A DNA stretch of 64,000 nt from contig RPFO01000381.1 of assembly GCA_009746045.1 (NCBI GenBank), positions 2,501 through 66,500 on the forward strand. Reading direction: 5' to 3'. This DNA comes from Mesostigma viride. Taxonomy: Eukaryota > Streptophyta > Mesostigmatophyceae > Mesostigmatales > Mesostigmataceae. The notes under the pieces are model-generated. The model was not told the origin of the DNA and ran no database searches. It worked only from the letters and a program-made list of their open reading frames with translations. This document shows, piece by piece, positions 1-11,325 of this stretch. The first letter of the stretch is position 1. Each line of letters starts with the position of its first letter. The translations under genes were made by a program, and so were the position numbers.

Positions 1-421
1 GGAGAGGAGAGGGAGAGGGAGGGGGAGGGGGAGGGGAGGGGGAGGGAGAGGGAGAGGGAGAGGGAGAGGGAGAGGGAGAGGGAGAGGGAGAGGGAGAGGG
101 AGAGGGAGAGGGAGAGGAGAGGGAGAGGGAGAGGGAGAGGGAGAGGAGAGGGAGAGGGAGAGGGAGAGGGAGAGGGAGAGGGAGAGGGAGAGGGAGAGGG
201 AGAGGGAGAGGGAGAGGGAGAGGGAGAGGGAGAGGGAGAGGGAGAGGGAGAGGAGAGGGAGAGGGAGAGGGAGAGGGAGAGGGAGAGGGAGAGGGAGAGG
301 GAGAGGGAGAGGGAGAGGGAGAGGGAGAGGGAGAGGAGAGGGAGAGGGAGAGGGAGAGGGAGAGGGAGAGGGAGATCGAGGGAGAGGGAGAGGTCCGAGA
401 GGGAGAGAGAGAGAAAGAGAG

Positions 422-515
<94 letters not shown>

Positions 516-1010
516 GAGAGAGGGAGGAGAGGGAGGGAGGAGGGAGGAGGGAGGGAGGGAGAGGAGGGAGGAGGGAGGGAGGGAGGGAGGGAGGGAGGGA
601 GGGAGGAGGGAGGGAGGGAGGGAGGGAGGGAGGGAGGGAGGAGAGGGAGGGAGGGAGGGAGGGAGGGAGGGAGGGAGGGAGGGAGGAGGGAGGGAGGAGG
701 GAGGGAGGAGGGAGGGAGGGAGGGAGGAGGAGGAGGGAGGGAGGGAGGGAGGGAGGGAGGAGGGAGGAGGGAGGGAGGGAGGGAGGGAGGAGGGAGGGAG
801 GGAGGAGGGAGGGAGGGAGGGAGGGAGGGAGGGAGGGAGGGAGGGAGGGAGGGAGGAGGAGGGAGGGAGGGAGGGAGGGAGGGAGGGAGGGAGGAGGGAG
901 GGAGGGAGGAGGGAGGGAGGGAGGAGGGAGGGAGGGAGGGAGGGAGGGAGGGAGGGAGGGAGGAGGGAGGGAGGAGGGAGGGAGGGAGGGAGGGAGGGAG
1001 GGAGGGAGGG
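1..1010. repeat. Purine microsatellite block (GGGAGA, GA and GGGA repeats)
   Basis: One strand is almost entirely G and A for about 1 kb. Roughly 1-400 is (GGGAGA)n, 400-515 is (GA)n and 515-1010 is (GGGA)n with occasional GGA units. It runs off the left edge. No coding potential. Confidence 0.97.
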
Positions 1011-1053
1011 TTTAGCCACATCGTGTTTTGTTCTTGGATTGATGACGCACCGC

Positions 1054-1773
1054 ACGCAACGCTCGTGACCTGCACCCGCAGGCGAAAAAGAACAAACCAC
1101 AATGATAGCATGGTTGTGAGTGACAATTGACGACATCACGCTACAAGGAGCATGACGCAAAAGGGATTAAAAATCGGCATGAAAAACCTGGTGAAAAATA
1201 AGAGGGAGAGGGGGGGGAGAGGGAGAGGGAGAGAGAGTCGTCGTTCAGGAAGCCGTCATGACGCAAAATGGGATGAATACTCAACATGCCAGGTGAAAAA
1301 AAATTAGGAAAACCACGTACGTAAAATCCCGCAACTCACTCTTGTTGGAGCTGATGCTGCTGTCGTTGTTGTTGTTGTCAGGCCCGTTGTTCTTGATTTA
1401 ATGATGAGCATGCACGTGCTGCTCGTACGCAACGCTCGTGACCTGCACCCGCAGGCGAAAAAGAACGAACCACAATGATAGTATTGTTGTGAGTGACAAT
1501 TGACGACATCACGCTACAAGGAGCATGACGCAAAAGGGATTTAAAATCGGCATGAAAAACCTGGTGAAAAATAAGAGGGAGAGGGGGGGGAGAGGGAGAG
1601 GGAGAGAGAGTCGTCGTTCAGGAAGCCGTCATGACGCAAAATGGGATGAATACTCAACATGCCAGGTGAAAAAAAAAATAGGAAAACCACGTACGTAAAA
1701 TCCCGCAACTCACTCTTGTTGGAGCTGATGCTGCTGTCGTTGTTGTTGTTGTCAGGCCCGTTGTTCTTGATTT
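1054..1773. repeat. Direct tandem duplication, about 346 bp x 2
   Basis: A segment beginning ACGCAACGCTCGTGACCTGC at 1054 recurs at 1427 (offset 373). Both copies end near GTTGTTCTTGATTT (about 1399 and 1773). The copies are nearly identical, including an internal GGGAGA tract like the one at the left edge. A third, diverged start (CTGCACCCGCAGGCG) lies at about 1815-1835. Short open frames here are repeated across copies and look incidental. Confidence 0.85.
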
Positions 1774-2080
1774 CCAAAGAAGAAAGCCGTGAAGCTGCTC
1801 GTACGCATTATGGGGCTGCACCCGCAGGCGAAAAAGAACGTGGACCACAGTCGGTCACTGGACGTGCGGTGGCGGGCGTGGTGGGCGCATCCGGCGGTGC
1901 GCGCCTGCAAAACACCGCATCAATTACCTGGGCGGGCTGGGTGCGCACCTTCCAAAGTCCCTGGTGTGTGTCAGTGCAGCGTCGACATGGCATGCGTGGA
2001 GGATATGTGCGTACGTACGACGAATCATGTGAAACGACTGGTCCAACCTGAAAAATTTTGAATTTTTGCCGTGTCCAGTA
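1774..2080. other. Unassigned spacer
   Basis: GC-rich sequence with a partial third copy of the upstream duplication at its left end. The frames open through it resemble no family I recognise. It ends at the TA that flanks the fold-back element. Confidence 0.5.
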
Positions 2081-2559
2081 ACGGTCCTAGGTTGCACCCG
2101 CGGGACGTTCCGACAGCTGTACAGAAAAGATCACAAAGATACGCCGCGCAACGACGCCTGTGCCCGGCAAATCATTTGTGAGCCCGGAACTGCACAGTCA
2201 CTGCAAATGTCGAGTATTTATTGCTCCACCCCCACAAAAAAGCGTTCCGGACCTGTTCGAAGCGAAGAGCACTGACAGGGATCGGACCCGAGCCAGATTT
2301 GTGTGCGGACCATGATGGCTGGCCTCCCTCACTCCGCAACCTCACTCTGGACGCAGGTTCGATTCCTGGCAGTGCTATTCGCTTCGAACAGTTCCGGAAC
2401 GCTTTTTTGGGGGGGGTGGAGCAATAGATTTTCGACGTTTGTAGTGACTGTTCAGTTCCCGACTCACATTTGCCGGGCACTGGCGTCATTCCGCGGCGTA
2501 TCTTTCTGATCTATTCTGTACAGCTGCCGGAACGGCCCGCGGGTGCAACCTAGGACCGT
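2081..2559. mobile_element. Fold-back (long inverted repeat) element flanked by TA
   Basis: The two ends are long inverted copies of one another. The left begins ACGGTCCTAGGTTGCACCCG and the right ends with its complement. Similarity continues for about 200 bp per arm with scattered mismatches, leaving a short unpaired centre near 2290-2350. TA lies at 2079-2080 and 2560-2561, fitting a TA target. Each arm carries a tRNA T-arm/B-box-like motif at its inner end, GGTTCGATTCC at 2356-2366 and a diverged partner near 2280-2292. No transposase is encoded, so it is probably non-autonomous. Confidence 0.7.
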
Positions 2560-2561
2560 TA

Positions 2562-2597
2562 CAGTACCAACCCGCGGTAACGCAACTAGTTACGCAA
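2562..2597 (+). repeat. Left terminal inverted repeat of the 5 kb element
   Basis: Perfect 36 bp inverted match to 7561-7596. Counting one base of the flanking TA the match is 37 bp. Confidence 0.9.
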
Positions 2598-3268
2598 CTA
2601 ATCAAAAAAAATTAAATGACGTATTTATATGAAGGAAGTGTAGGGCTACCCAACGCCACCTTCCGTTGCGTAAAAGCTTATGTCTACAGAAAGATACGGG
2701 GTCAGGAAGAATCGCCATAGCCAGTTCCGCAAAAGGCACTCACCGATTTTGCGGTTCCGCAACGAGGGAGAAACGCAACAAACATGGGGTACCCTCGATG
2801 TAGGGGCCAATAATGAACTGACGCGTTGCGGTTAAAAAGGATGCGGCGGAAGTCAGAAGTCTGAAATTGATCGATCCTCAGTTATTACGTCTGGCTTCCT
2901 CGTATTTACGAAAGGTGCGTAAGGGCTGCCACCGGTACGTACAGTACGTAGTACCAGGTCCGCCATGGCATATCGACGTGTTAAAATTTGGCATACACGC
3001 CAAAATTAATTTTGCCCGACAGGCTCATGAAATATAATGTGTTCGCTTGGACTGTTTATATGTACTGAAAGCATAGCATCATTGACGATGGCTTGTGCGA
3101 AATCCTCACATTAATATGTAAAGTACTGATCGTGGATCGGACGTGCATAACGTGCATGTACCAAAAAATTTGTGGGCGCGGTGTACGTATTTTTCACACT
3201 TGATCATCGTGAACCGGCGTGTACCCTCGTCCGGCGCACGCATTACATACTACATACACGTGTACGTA

Positions 3269-3351
3269 CGACAGGACAACAGCTATCTATCAATGATGAT
3301 AGATAGCTGTTTGTCCTGTCGGTCATTGATAGATAGCTGTTGTCCTGTCGG
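3269..3351. repeat. Hairpin with a third repeated arm
   Basis: CGACAGGACAACAGCTATCT at 3269 pairs with its inverted copy ending at 3321. A third copy of the second arm follows at 3322-3351. Together they make a strong cruciform-capable tract. Confidence 0.8.
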
Positions 3352-3591
3352 AGATAGTACAACAATTACAATACATTATCACTTGATCTTAGCTTGCAAT
3401 TTATAAACATTAAATCATCATTTTTAAAAGGAACAAATATAATTGATCATCCACAAGTCCGCCTGGTCCGTATAGACCGGGCCTTATAAGTGGGTGCACG
3501 CACACGGGTGTACACTACGGGTGTACACAGGTGTACACGCCGGGTGTATTATGTAGTAGAAACAGCCCGGTACATGCTCTACTACCAGTCT

Positions 3592-3850
3592 GCCACACGC
3601 TAAGTGTCGTTGGTATGTAGCTAGTGGCGTGACCCACAACGTCGTTGTGGGTCACGCTCCACTTCGGTCTACTGCCACACGCCGTGTCGGCGCTTGGTAT
3701 CTACATCTATGTGGTGGCGTGACCCACAACGTCGTTGTGGGTCACGCTCCACTTCGGTCTATGTACTGCCATGCCACACGCTAAGTGTCGGCGCTTGGTA
3801 TGTAAGCTTACTGTATTTAGTCATTTTAGTGGCGTGATCCACAACGAAGC
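3592..3850. repeat. 90 bp tandem repeat with an internal near-palindrome
   Basis: Units starting GTGGCGTGACCCACAACG occur at 3624 and 3714, with a partial diverged copy near 3829. Each full unit carries a 27 bp near-perfect palindrome (GTGACCCACAACG and its complement) followed by CTCCACTTCGGTCTA and GGCGCTTGGTAT. Confidence 0.8.
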
Positions 3851-3940
3851 CGATACATGTGTACCCTCATCTGACACTTTAATATGTACTAATACCGTCT
3901 CTGACACATATGTAAGTACTAATAATGCCGTCTCCCAAGG

Positions 3941-4198
3941 TACGCAATCTACCGACTTGCGTGCTCAAGGGGCCGGTTTTCCCCCGGGTGCGCACTTCTC
4001 AGAATCGCACGACCACACCGCGCGCAACCTGGAGTGTGCGTTTGAAAGAAAACAATGCCATTTCCAAAGGTGTAGGTACGCAATCTATCGACTTTACTAG
4101 GGAGTGCGTAACTAGGGAGTGCGCAAGGGGCCGGTTTCCCCCCGGGTGCGCACTTCTCAGAATCGCACGACCACACCGTGCAACCTGAAGTGCGTGAA
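3941..4198. repeat. Direct duplication, about 130 bp
   Basis: TACGCAATCTA-CGACTT recurs at 3941 and 4077. Each copy is followed by AAGGGGCCGG and a shared block containing GGGTGCGCACTTCTCAGAAT. The second copy has a small internal duplication of AGGGAGTGCG. Confidence 0.75.
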
Positions 4199-5040
4199 TT
4201 GGCACCGTGCGCGTTTCGGAAATGCACGACTTAGCCATGGCGGCTTTGCACCCGTGCTTGCAATTTACTGTACGTTTGCGGACGAATTTCCCGGCCAAAC
4301 TCAGGAAATAGAGCTTATACGTCCCAAATATGATTCGGATCAATTTTTAGCTCGCGGGGATGCGATTTACCACGTGCCGTCAGTGTTCTTGCTGGGAAAA
4401 ACTGCGATCAGGCAGGTTCGACGGAATTGATTACTACAAGTGCTTTACGGCGCAACCCGGCGGGTGTCTAGGTTTATTTAATTACTTGTTATCATGCATC
4501 GTCGTTGAATATAGGCAGCGGCAGTAAAGATTTGACGATTTTGACCACTCTGTCACATCACAGCTTGTGTGCCGCAAAGTGCCGCTTTTGCGGGCACTGC
4601 CTGGGCCAAGGTAACGTTAGCCATGCAAGGTATGGCTGGTTTATCGTTCCCCCATGGTTTCCTGACGTTTGTAAATGAATTTAATCTTGTGAGGCGTTGT
4701 CACTTTTCAGCCTTGATGATCTTTCTCGACCGTTGCCTGGCCCTCTCTAAAGCCCTCTTTTTTTACCATGCAAATGCCACACCATGGTGTGGTAGTGCAT
4801 GTTTCTAACGCTAAATGCGTTGAATAACATTCATAGATGTTATTTATTCTTTTGCTACGTTCATATTGCGTGATTGTTTGGCCATGGGCTGCTTCAAGGG
4901 TGCTTTCAAGCTTATACGGGTGATAGAAAATCTTGGTGACAAACCATGGGCATAATGTGCCAGTCAGTATGCTGGCCATGTCATGTCAAAATTAACAGTT
5001 TAGCCAGGAGGAGGAGGATTATAAGATGCTGAGCTGGGCT
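4199..5040. other. Gene-free interior of the 5 kb element
   Basis: No convincing gene. Short open frames have no recognisable domain, and there is no tRNA or rRNA signature. Confidence 0.5.
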
Positions 5041-5250
5041 TACAACTGTTTAGGGTTTAGGGTTGTGATGGTTGGATGGTTGGGGGCTGCAGCTAGCGTG
5101 CATGGATAAATAGTGGTTGGATGGTGAGGATTTGCTGCCATGTGTGCATGGATGGTGGTGGGATGGTGGGGGGTTGCAGCCATGCATGCGTGGATGGTGG
5201 TGGGATGGTGGGGGGTGCAGCCATGCGTGCATGGATGGTGGTTGCAACTG
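5041..5250 (-). repeat. Minisatellite, about 40 bp unit (GGATGGTGGTGGGATGGTGG)
   Basis: Diverged tandem units carrying GGATGGTGG and GCAGCCATGC. They are inverted relative to the array at 5830-6440, with the TTGAA microsatellite between them. Confidence 0.85.
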
Positions 5251-5295
5251 CCCATTGTTCATGATCCATGAAATTTACGGCTAGACTATGCGAAG

Positions 5296-5735
5296 TTGAA
5301 TTGAATTATTTAAATTGAATAGAATTGAATTGAACTGAACTGACTTGAATTGAATTGAATTGAATTGAATTGAATTGAATTGAATTGAATTGAATTGAAT
5401 TGAATTGAATTGAATTGAATTGAATTGAATTGAATTGAATTGAATTGAATTGAATTGAATTGAATTGAATTGAATTGAATTGAATTGAATTGAATTGAAT
5501 TGAATTGAATTGAATTGAATTGAATTGAATTGAATTGAATTGAATTGAATTGAATTGAATTGAATTGAATTGAATTGAATTGAATTGAATTGAATTGAAT
5601 TGAATTGATTGAATTGAATTGTCAATTGAATTGTCAATTGAGTCGTCAATTGAATAGTCAATTGAGTTGTCAATTGAATTGTCAATTGAATTGTCAATTG
5701 AATTGTCAATTGAATTGTCAATTGTCAATTGTCAA
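5296..5735. repeat. TTGAA pentanucleotide microsatellite with a TTGAATTGTCAA tail
   Basis: Nearly pure (GAATT)n from about 5340 to 5610, then about ten TTGAATTGTCAA-type units to 5735. The long minus-strand open frame across it (repeating Phe-Asn-Ser-Ile-Gln) is a product of the repeat, not a gene. Confidence 0.97.
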
Positions 5736-5829
5736 TTGAACTAAATTTCGTCTCATTTAATCAGTAAGCTTACTTTAATCCATTAATTATAATCCATGAC
5801 TTAGAAGTATCAAGAAGTCCCTACATCCC

Positions 5830-6440
5830 CACCATCAAGGACTCCCTACACCCCCATCATCCAACTACCATCCACGCACGCATGGCTGCAACCCCCCACT
5901 ATCAAACCATCATCCACGCACACATGGCTGCAGCCCACCACCATCAAACAACCATTAATGCATGCATGGCAGCATCCCCCCACCATCCAACCACCATCCA
6001 CGCATGCATGGCTGCACCCCCCACCATCCAACCACCATCCACGCACACATGGCTGCAACCCCCCATCTTCCAACCACCATCCACGCACACATGGCTGCAA
6101 CCCCCCACCATCAAACCACCATCGGCACGCATGCATGGCAGCAAAACCTCACCATCCAACCACCATCCACGCATGCATGGCTGAACCCCCCACAATCCAA
6201 CCACCATCCACGCACAACACATGGCTGCAACCCCCCACCATCCAACCATCATCCACGCACACATGGCTGCAGCCCACCACCATCAAACAACCATTAGTGC
6301 ATGCATGGCAGCAATCCCTCGCCATCCAACCACCATCCACACACGCATTGCTGCAGCCCCCCACCATTCAAGCACCATCCACGCACATACGCCATCACCT
6401 CCTACAGTAATGTCCAACCACCATCCACAAAGCACGGGGC
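5830..6440 (+). repeat. Minisatellite, about 40-43 bp unit (CCAACCACCATCCACGCA)
   Basis: About 14 diverged units with the core ATGGCTGCA-CCCCCCACCAT-CCAACCACCATCCACGCA. It is the reverse-complement family of 5041-5250. Several frames are open on both strands only because the unit lacks stops. Confidence 0.9.
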
Positions 6441-7560
6441 TTATGGATTACAAGGCATTCAGCACGCCTGAATGCATGTAAGGCATGGACCACAAAATTT
6501 GCAGATGGCATGCTGAGAAAAGTAAAATCTGATTAAAATGTAGCAATGCCGTTAATAACAGCAATAACGCCTAGAAACTGACCAGTCTTTTGCACGCTTC
6601 TTGGAACAAGGACGCCGCCACCAGGCAGGTCAGGTCGGTTTCCTGACTACGCAATATAGACTCTCTAATACAAACTTTACAAAATAAATGAAGCACGTGC
6701 AGCAAAATCAATGTCTTCCTGGCCAGTTCTCGACAATCTTACAAGCACGCCACCGGAAACGTTAGTCAAAATAGCAAAAGCTGCGGGAAATTTGGCGAGG
6801 AAACAAAACGGCGAACAAAACGGTAAGAACATCCCGGAGATGACGCTAAAACCAAGCCATAACGGACTGTTCAAGCGCAAACAGATTGGTAGATGAGGTG
6901 CAGAAAAAGAGCCTTCCGCAGCAGGCCTGATTACCTGCCTGGCACGCGAGGAAAGCGAGTTAACCATGGCAGGCTGGAATGCGCTTCGCGCAGGCCTGCT
7001 TACTTTACCTCCGAAGGAAACCGGAAATGGCCACAAATCAAAGCTAATTCGCTTGATTCCTATTTCCTCACTTTAAACCCCTCCCTTCTGCGTCGTTCAA
7101 TACCAGGAATCTTGGCTATCACTCTGGCAAGAAGCCAATCTAATATATTCATCGCGGCCAGATTTGCGAATCAGACCCCCTCGCAACCGTGGGTTAAAGA
7201 AGGGCAGCGGTCTTTCATACCTAATGCATATTTCGTCAACAAAACATCTTTTGGAGTATCTTTCATACAGCATCGATCTCCATAACTTTTTTGCATTTCG
7301 GCCGACAAATTAGGCAAGTTTTCATGGAACGCGCACCGCCATGGCCACCTTCGCACGTATACACTACACAGCCAGGCCCCTTTTACGTTCTGTACTTCTG
7401 TAGGTACATTACGTGTTGGGCCGGTGGTCAGCTCGTAACAAGTCAGTCAGTCTGTCTCGTGCGGAACTTCAAGTACGAAATTCGCCACCACTTTGGGCCG
7501 TATCGGTCCTTGGTAGTTACGCAACAAACATTCGATCGGTCGCCGTGGAAAGTACCATTG
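6441..7560. other. Gene-free right interior of the 5 kb element
   Basis: Frames of 60 to 130 codons are open on the plus strand (6711-6896, 6893-7285) but match no family I recognise. A decayed transposase cannot be excluded. Confidence 0.4.
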
Positions 7561-7596
7561 TTGCGTAACTAGTTGCGTTACCGCGGGTTGGTACTG
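7561..7596 (-). repeat. Right terminal inverted repeat of the 5 kb element
   Basis: Perfect inverted copy of 2562-2597. It abuts the truncated RT frame of E1. Confidence 0.9.
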
Positions 7597-7597
7597 T

Positions 7598-10100
7598 ACT
7601 TGCAAGCCATGCCAGCATGCCCCTGATGGTAGCACACCTAGCCTGCGTGATGGGCTCCTGCAATGCATCTACAATCTGCTGTGGGTAGTCCTTACCACCC
7701 TCCATCCTGATGAACCACGAGCCCTTGGCTTGGAACAACGTAGCCTGCATGCCACAGAAGACCATAGGCTCATTCTCCACCATGTGCTGTATCTTACCCA
7801 GCTCAAACCGCTTCTGGATCTTAGCCAAGACAGCCTCAAACCAGTCTGGCGGACCTATGAGATGCAGGTCATCACCATGCAGTGAGGCAAAGACAGGAAG
7901 ACCATTGTAGGACCCTTGGAACAAACAGGGATCCACTGGAGACACTGAGAACCCACAAGTATTCTTCAAGAATTTCTCTAGGCTCTTTCTCCAGATAATG
8001 GGACTGGACCTGAGACCTTCCAACCCTTTCAGAATTCTCAGGTACCTGGCCTTTATCTCTGCTCTCCATACAGCAGGTACAGTCACAAAGAAAGGAGGGA
8101 TATCTCTCCAAGTCTGCCTAGCCTGATCTTGGTCACCCTTGAGAAAAGCCCTCTTGAAATCAATCAGCACAGAGCTATAGGGCACACCCTTAACCAGAAA
8201 AGACAGAAATATACACAGCAGAATCCTCCACGTGTCATGCAGCATCCCTGGAGTATAGAGCTCCTCATCTAACAACTGGCCAGTGCCATGATACTCGGTT
8301 ACAACTGGTCTGACATGTGGCACCTGGACACCATCAACCTCCTTGAGCTTGAGGACAAACATCAATCTGAGCAGCTGGTGAACTTCTGGCAGCTCATCCA
8401 CAGGTTCTGCACAGTTGGAAACTATCCACTCATGCCCAGAAGCAACAAAGCCAAGAGTCCATGCCTTAGCCATCTTGGGGCTTTGCATCATCTCGACTAG
8501 CTGGCGCCAGGGAATAGGACTGTGAGCAGCTATCTGGTACCTGTTTACCCCTAACTGCCTTGGATCAAAGGTGGTTGGGATTATCAACAAGTCCTCAGCT
8601 ATGGGCTCCTGACTCTGAGGACCCTCAGCTGGCTGACTCCTAACAGCCTTCACCGCCACTGCAAGACCCTGGGAATAGTGATATCTTTCAAGGGGGAGGC
8701 TGCCCCTGCCTTCTAGTGCCAACTCATCAGAGGTCAAAGTAACCCCTGGCATGCACAAGAAGTTCTGTCCCAGAATGGCAGGCCCCTTATAGCCCTCTAC
8801 CACACAGAACGTGGTGGGCACCCCTAAGATAGGCACACTCACTTCCCCAAGGATCTTCATGGACACCTTTCCTGAGAAATCAGACACAGCAAGGCAACTG
8901 GGATGGGACATCTGTAAGCCTACAGCATCCTCTTCCCTGATGACAGACACCTGTGAGTTGGTATCTACCTCCATTGTAGCCGCCCAGCACGACCCCCACC
9001 CCGTGAGCTTGGATACCTTGGGATCATGTTTGCTGCGCATGAGTGCTCGGATGACGTCCGCCATGAGAGGCCCCCGGGCCTTAGGTGGCTGCCCCGTCCC
9101 CTCTGGCCTTGTGACAGTTGCTTCAGCAGCCTCCTGCTCGTCATCTTCCAGTAGGGACAGACCATCATCCACCACAGGAGGACTGTTAGCTGCTGCTGCC
9201 TGGCTCTGGCCTGGCTCCTCAACCCAGCTGGGAGGGCCTGGCCCGTCTGCAGGCCAGATTGCATGTGGCCTTCTCTCCTTGACATGAGCCCAGGACAACC
9301 TGTACACGTGCCTTGGATCCTTTTCCAAAGCCACCAGGCAAGATCTGTTAGCTTCTTCCACACGAGTGACAACCCCATCCTGCCACTTCCCCCGCTTGCC
9401 TGGAATAGATGGTTCCTTCCACATCCTGACCTTCAGCCCCACCTGAGGCCTCAGCACATTCCAGTTCTTGTCCTTACGTCTCAGCTGGGCAAATAACCTA
9501 TCTGCCTTCCTAAGACTGGCCTGCACCACGTTCTCAGGTAACAAGCTATACTGCAGGGCCAGGGGAGAGACAGCCACACCATCAAAGTAATAGTTAACCC
9601 TGTGGTTCAGCTGCTCTTCTATCCCCTTACACCAGGCTGCCCTCTCTAAGGCAGATGCCACAAGTGGCACTGACTCTGCTGCTAGCACCACTGTCTTTAC
9701 TTCACGTATGGATCTCTCTACAGCCCCTTGCTGCCCATGACTCTCCCTGGGGACTACTACCAGCTTACAAGGCAGCTGGTCCTGATGCTTGAGCAAACAG
9801 TCAAACTGCAAGTCTGCCTGCACACTCTTGCACACCCCAAAGCCTGGGATCAGGGCCTTCATACCCAACAACAAGTGGTGCTCCTGCATACCAGGCAGAA
9901 CGTCTATCAGTCTATATCTGCTGAACCTGTCCACTGCCACCAATATATACAAGCCCCTGATATGCTGGATATCCATCTGGATGTCGCCACGCTCCCTAGC
10001 AGGCTCCCTAGCATGGGACTGAGGTGGGTGAACAGCATTCTCCTGGCAACCACAGTTCTCAGCAGCAGCCTGGCATGCCTCCCACAAAGGCTCCCCATTA
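7598..10100 (-). CDS. E1 pol, 3' part: integrase core, protease, RT (truncated)
   Basis: One open frame. It starts with the Cys-x-Cys end of the integrase zinc-binding region, then the integrase core: a first Asp in MDIQHI, a second in VQADLQF, and Glu in HGQQGAVERS. The protease follows (DTNSQVSV, Asp-Thr-Asn codons at 8957-8965, and ILGQNFL), then RT with DFKRAFLKGD, LKGLEGLRSSPIIW and HGDDLHLIG (HGDD at 7868-7879). RT is cut after the GMLAWLAS region by the TA element, so RNase H is lost. Protease after integrase is not the Copia order (protease-integrase-RT) nor the Gypsy order (protease-RT-integrase). The two RT aspartates are kept but Tyr-Val is replaced by His-Gly. Confidence 0.88.
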
Positions 10101-10880
10101 CAATTCGTTCAAGTGGCCCGCCGGAGCGGCTGTACAATTTTTCCCAGTGAGCGCGCTGCCAAGTGTACTTGTGGGCAAATTTTTAGGTGCCCCGTCACTT
10201 CGAGGTACTAAAAATTAGGCTACGGTACGAATTCAGCGAATTTCAGCGAATTTTCAGTCGAACCAAAGGAAGTGACGCCAACTACCAAAAAGTTTCCGTT
10301 ACGAATTTTCAGCCCAACACTCGCGCAAAATGAAGTGACGGCAACTACCAAAAAGTTTCCGTTACGAATTTTCACTCCCACACGTTTGCACAAGAGGAAG
10401 TGACGGCAACTACCAAACAGTTTCCGTTACGAATTTTCAGTCCCACACTTCGCGCAAATTTTAGTAGGGCTGCACGCAAGCTACCTTTCAAAATTTTGCG
10501 CTAGTATGGAACGCATTTCATTCGTCTGGAGGAACGCTGCCCGCCAACTACCCCCGTTCAGAATGTTCCGCCGAAATTTACTTGAGATTTGGAAATCTGA
10601 ACGTGCGCGCAAATTTTAGTAGGGCTGCACGCAAGCTACCTTTCAAAATTTTGCGCAAGTATGGAACGCAATTCATTCGTCCGGAGGAATGCTGCTCGTC
10701 AACTGCCCCCGTTCAGAAAGTTGCGCCGAACTTTACTTGAGATTTGGAAATCTGAACGTGCGGTTGGAGTTTCGCGGGGAAACCCAAGTTCCCTAGTAAT
10801 TCACCAATGACGCGCTTCGAACACTTGTCCGCTAAAACCTAAGCAGCCGCTCCGGCTGGCCACTTAAACGAAACTTGATG
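10101..10880. mobile_element. 780 bp TA-flanked non-autonomous element in E1 pol
   Basis: The ends are imperfect inverted repeats with the core AAGTGGCC-GCCGGAGCGGCTG, about 28 bp with two mismatches when extended by TTCGTT. TA flanks both sides (10099-10100 and 10881-10882). Removing it with one TA restores the E1 integrase frame between KLG and NGEPLWEAC, matching the alignment with E2. Inside are three ~65 bp units (GAAGTGACGGCAACTACCAA, about 10265-10450) and two ~155 bp units (AGTAGGGCTGCACGCAAGCT, about 10457-10770). No coding capacity. Confidence 0.8.
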
Positions 10881-10882
10881 TA

Positions 10883-11325
10883 CCTAGCTTCCAAGCAAAC
10901 ATTGCTGCCTGCCCAGAATGCCCAAACATATGATGCAGTCTATGGCCAGCCTCAGCATAGCTCAGCACTCTGTCAGTACTGACCTGGCGAGACGTCTGAA
11001 CCGTGTGTGGGGACACATGATCCACTCCTGAGGTTCCAGGGCCTTCCTGCAGGCCATCCTGACTCCCCAAGCCAGGTCCTGCTCCCTGGACCGCTCCAGG
11101 CCCTTCCAGCAAGGTCCTTTGGCCCTCCAGGCCAGCACCTGCTGGAGACCCACCACCTGCATGAGGCATAGGGAATTCAGCTGCAGCATTGTTATTGCAA
11201 TCCAGTGGAAGAACAACATCTTTACACCCTTGGTGCTGCACAAGGGGCACACCCCCATCCTTATGTACATCCAACACACCTTCCCCAAGGGGTGATTGAC
11301 TATTTACAGGGGATGATGTAGCTAG
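10883..11325 (-). CDS. E1 pol, 5' part: linker and integrase zinc-binding start
   Basis: This open frame follows the gag stop directly and in the same frame (TGA at 11326-11328, then CTAGCT). A Gly/Pro/Gln-rich linker of about 110 residues leads to HRLHHMFGHSG, the His pair of an HHCC integrase zinc finger; E2 has HNMFGHATS at this point. The frame then runs into the 780 bp insertion. No ATG lies near its start, which supports expression as a gag-pol readthrough product. Confidence 0.8.

Larger units (their letters stand above)
2562..7596. mobile_element. About 5 kb TA-flanked element with perfect terminal inverted repeats
   Basis: The ends are a perfect inverted repeat beginning CAGTACCAACCCGCGGTAAC, 36 bp, with TA outside each end (2560-2561 and 7597-7598). 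The CAGT terminus and TA target resemble the Tc1/mariner/pogo group, but no transposase is recognisable inside. The interior holds hairpins, short tandem repeats, a TTGAA microsatellite and two opposed minisatellites. The right end interrupts the RT frame of E1 at a TA. The left flank does not resume the E1 frame, so E1 was already truncated, or the flank was deleted or replaced. I infer a non-autonomous or decayed element. Confidence 0.6.

Noticed and set aside
1541-2061. Several short frames near the 346 bp duplication
   Set aside because: Repeated between copies and made partly of simple sequence; no start or domain support.
2267-2386. Possible tRNA gene in the fold-back element
   Set aside because: B-box and a weak T-arm are present but no D-arm, anticodon arm or correct length.
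5281-5728. Two minus-strand open frames of about 140 codons with repeating Phe-Asn-Ser-Ile-Gln or Asp-Asn-Ser-Ile
   Set aside because: Direct translations of the TTGAA microsatellite; no gene.
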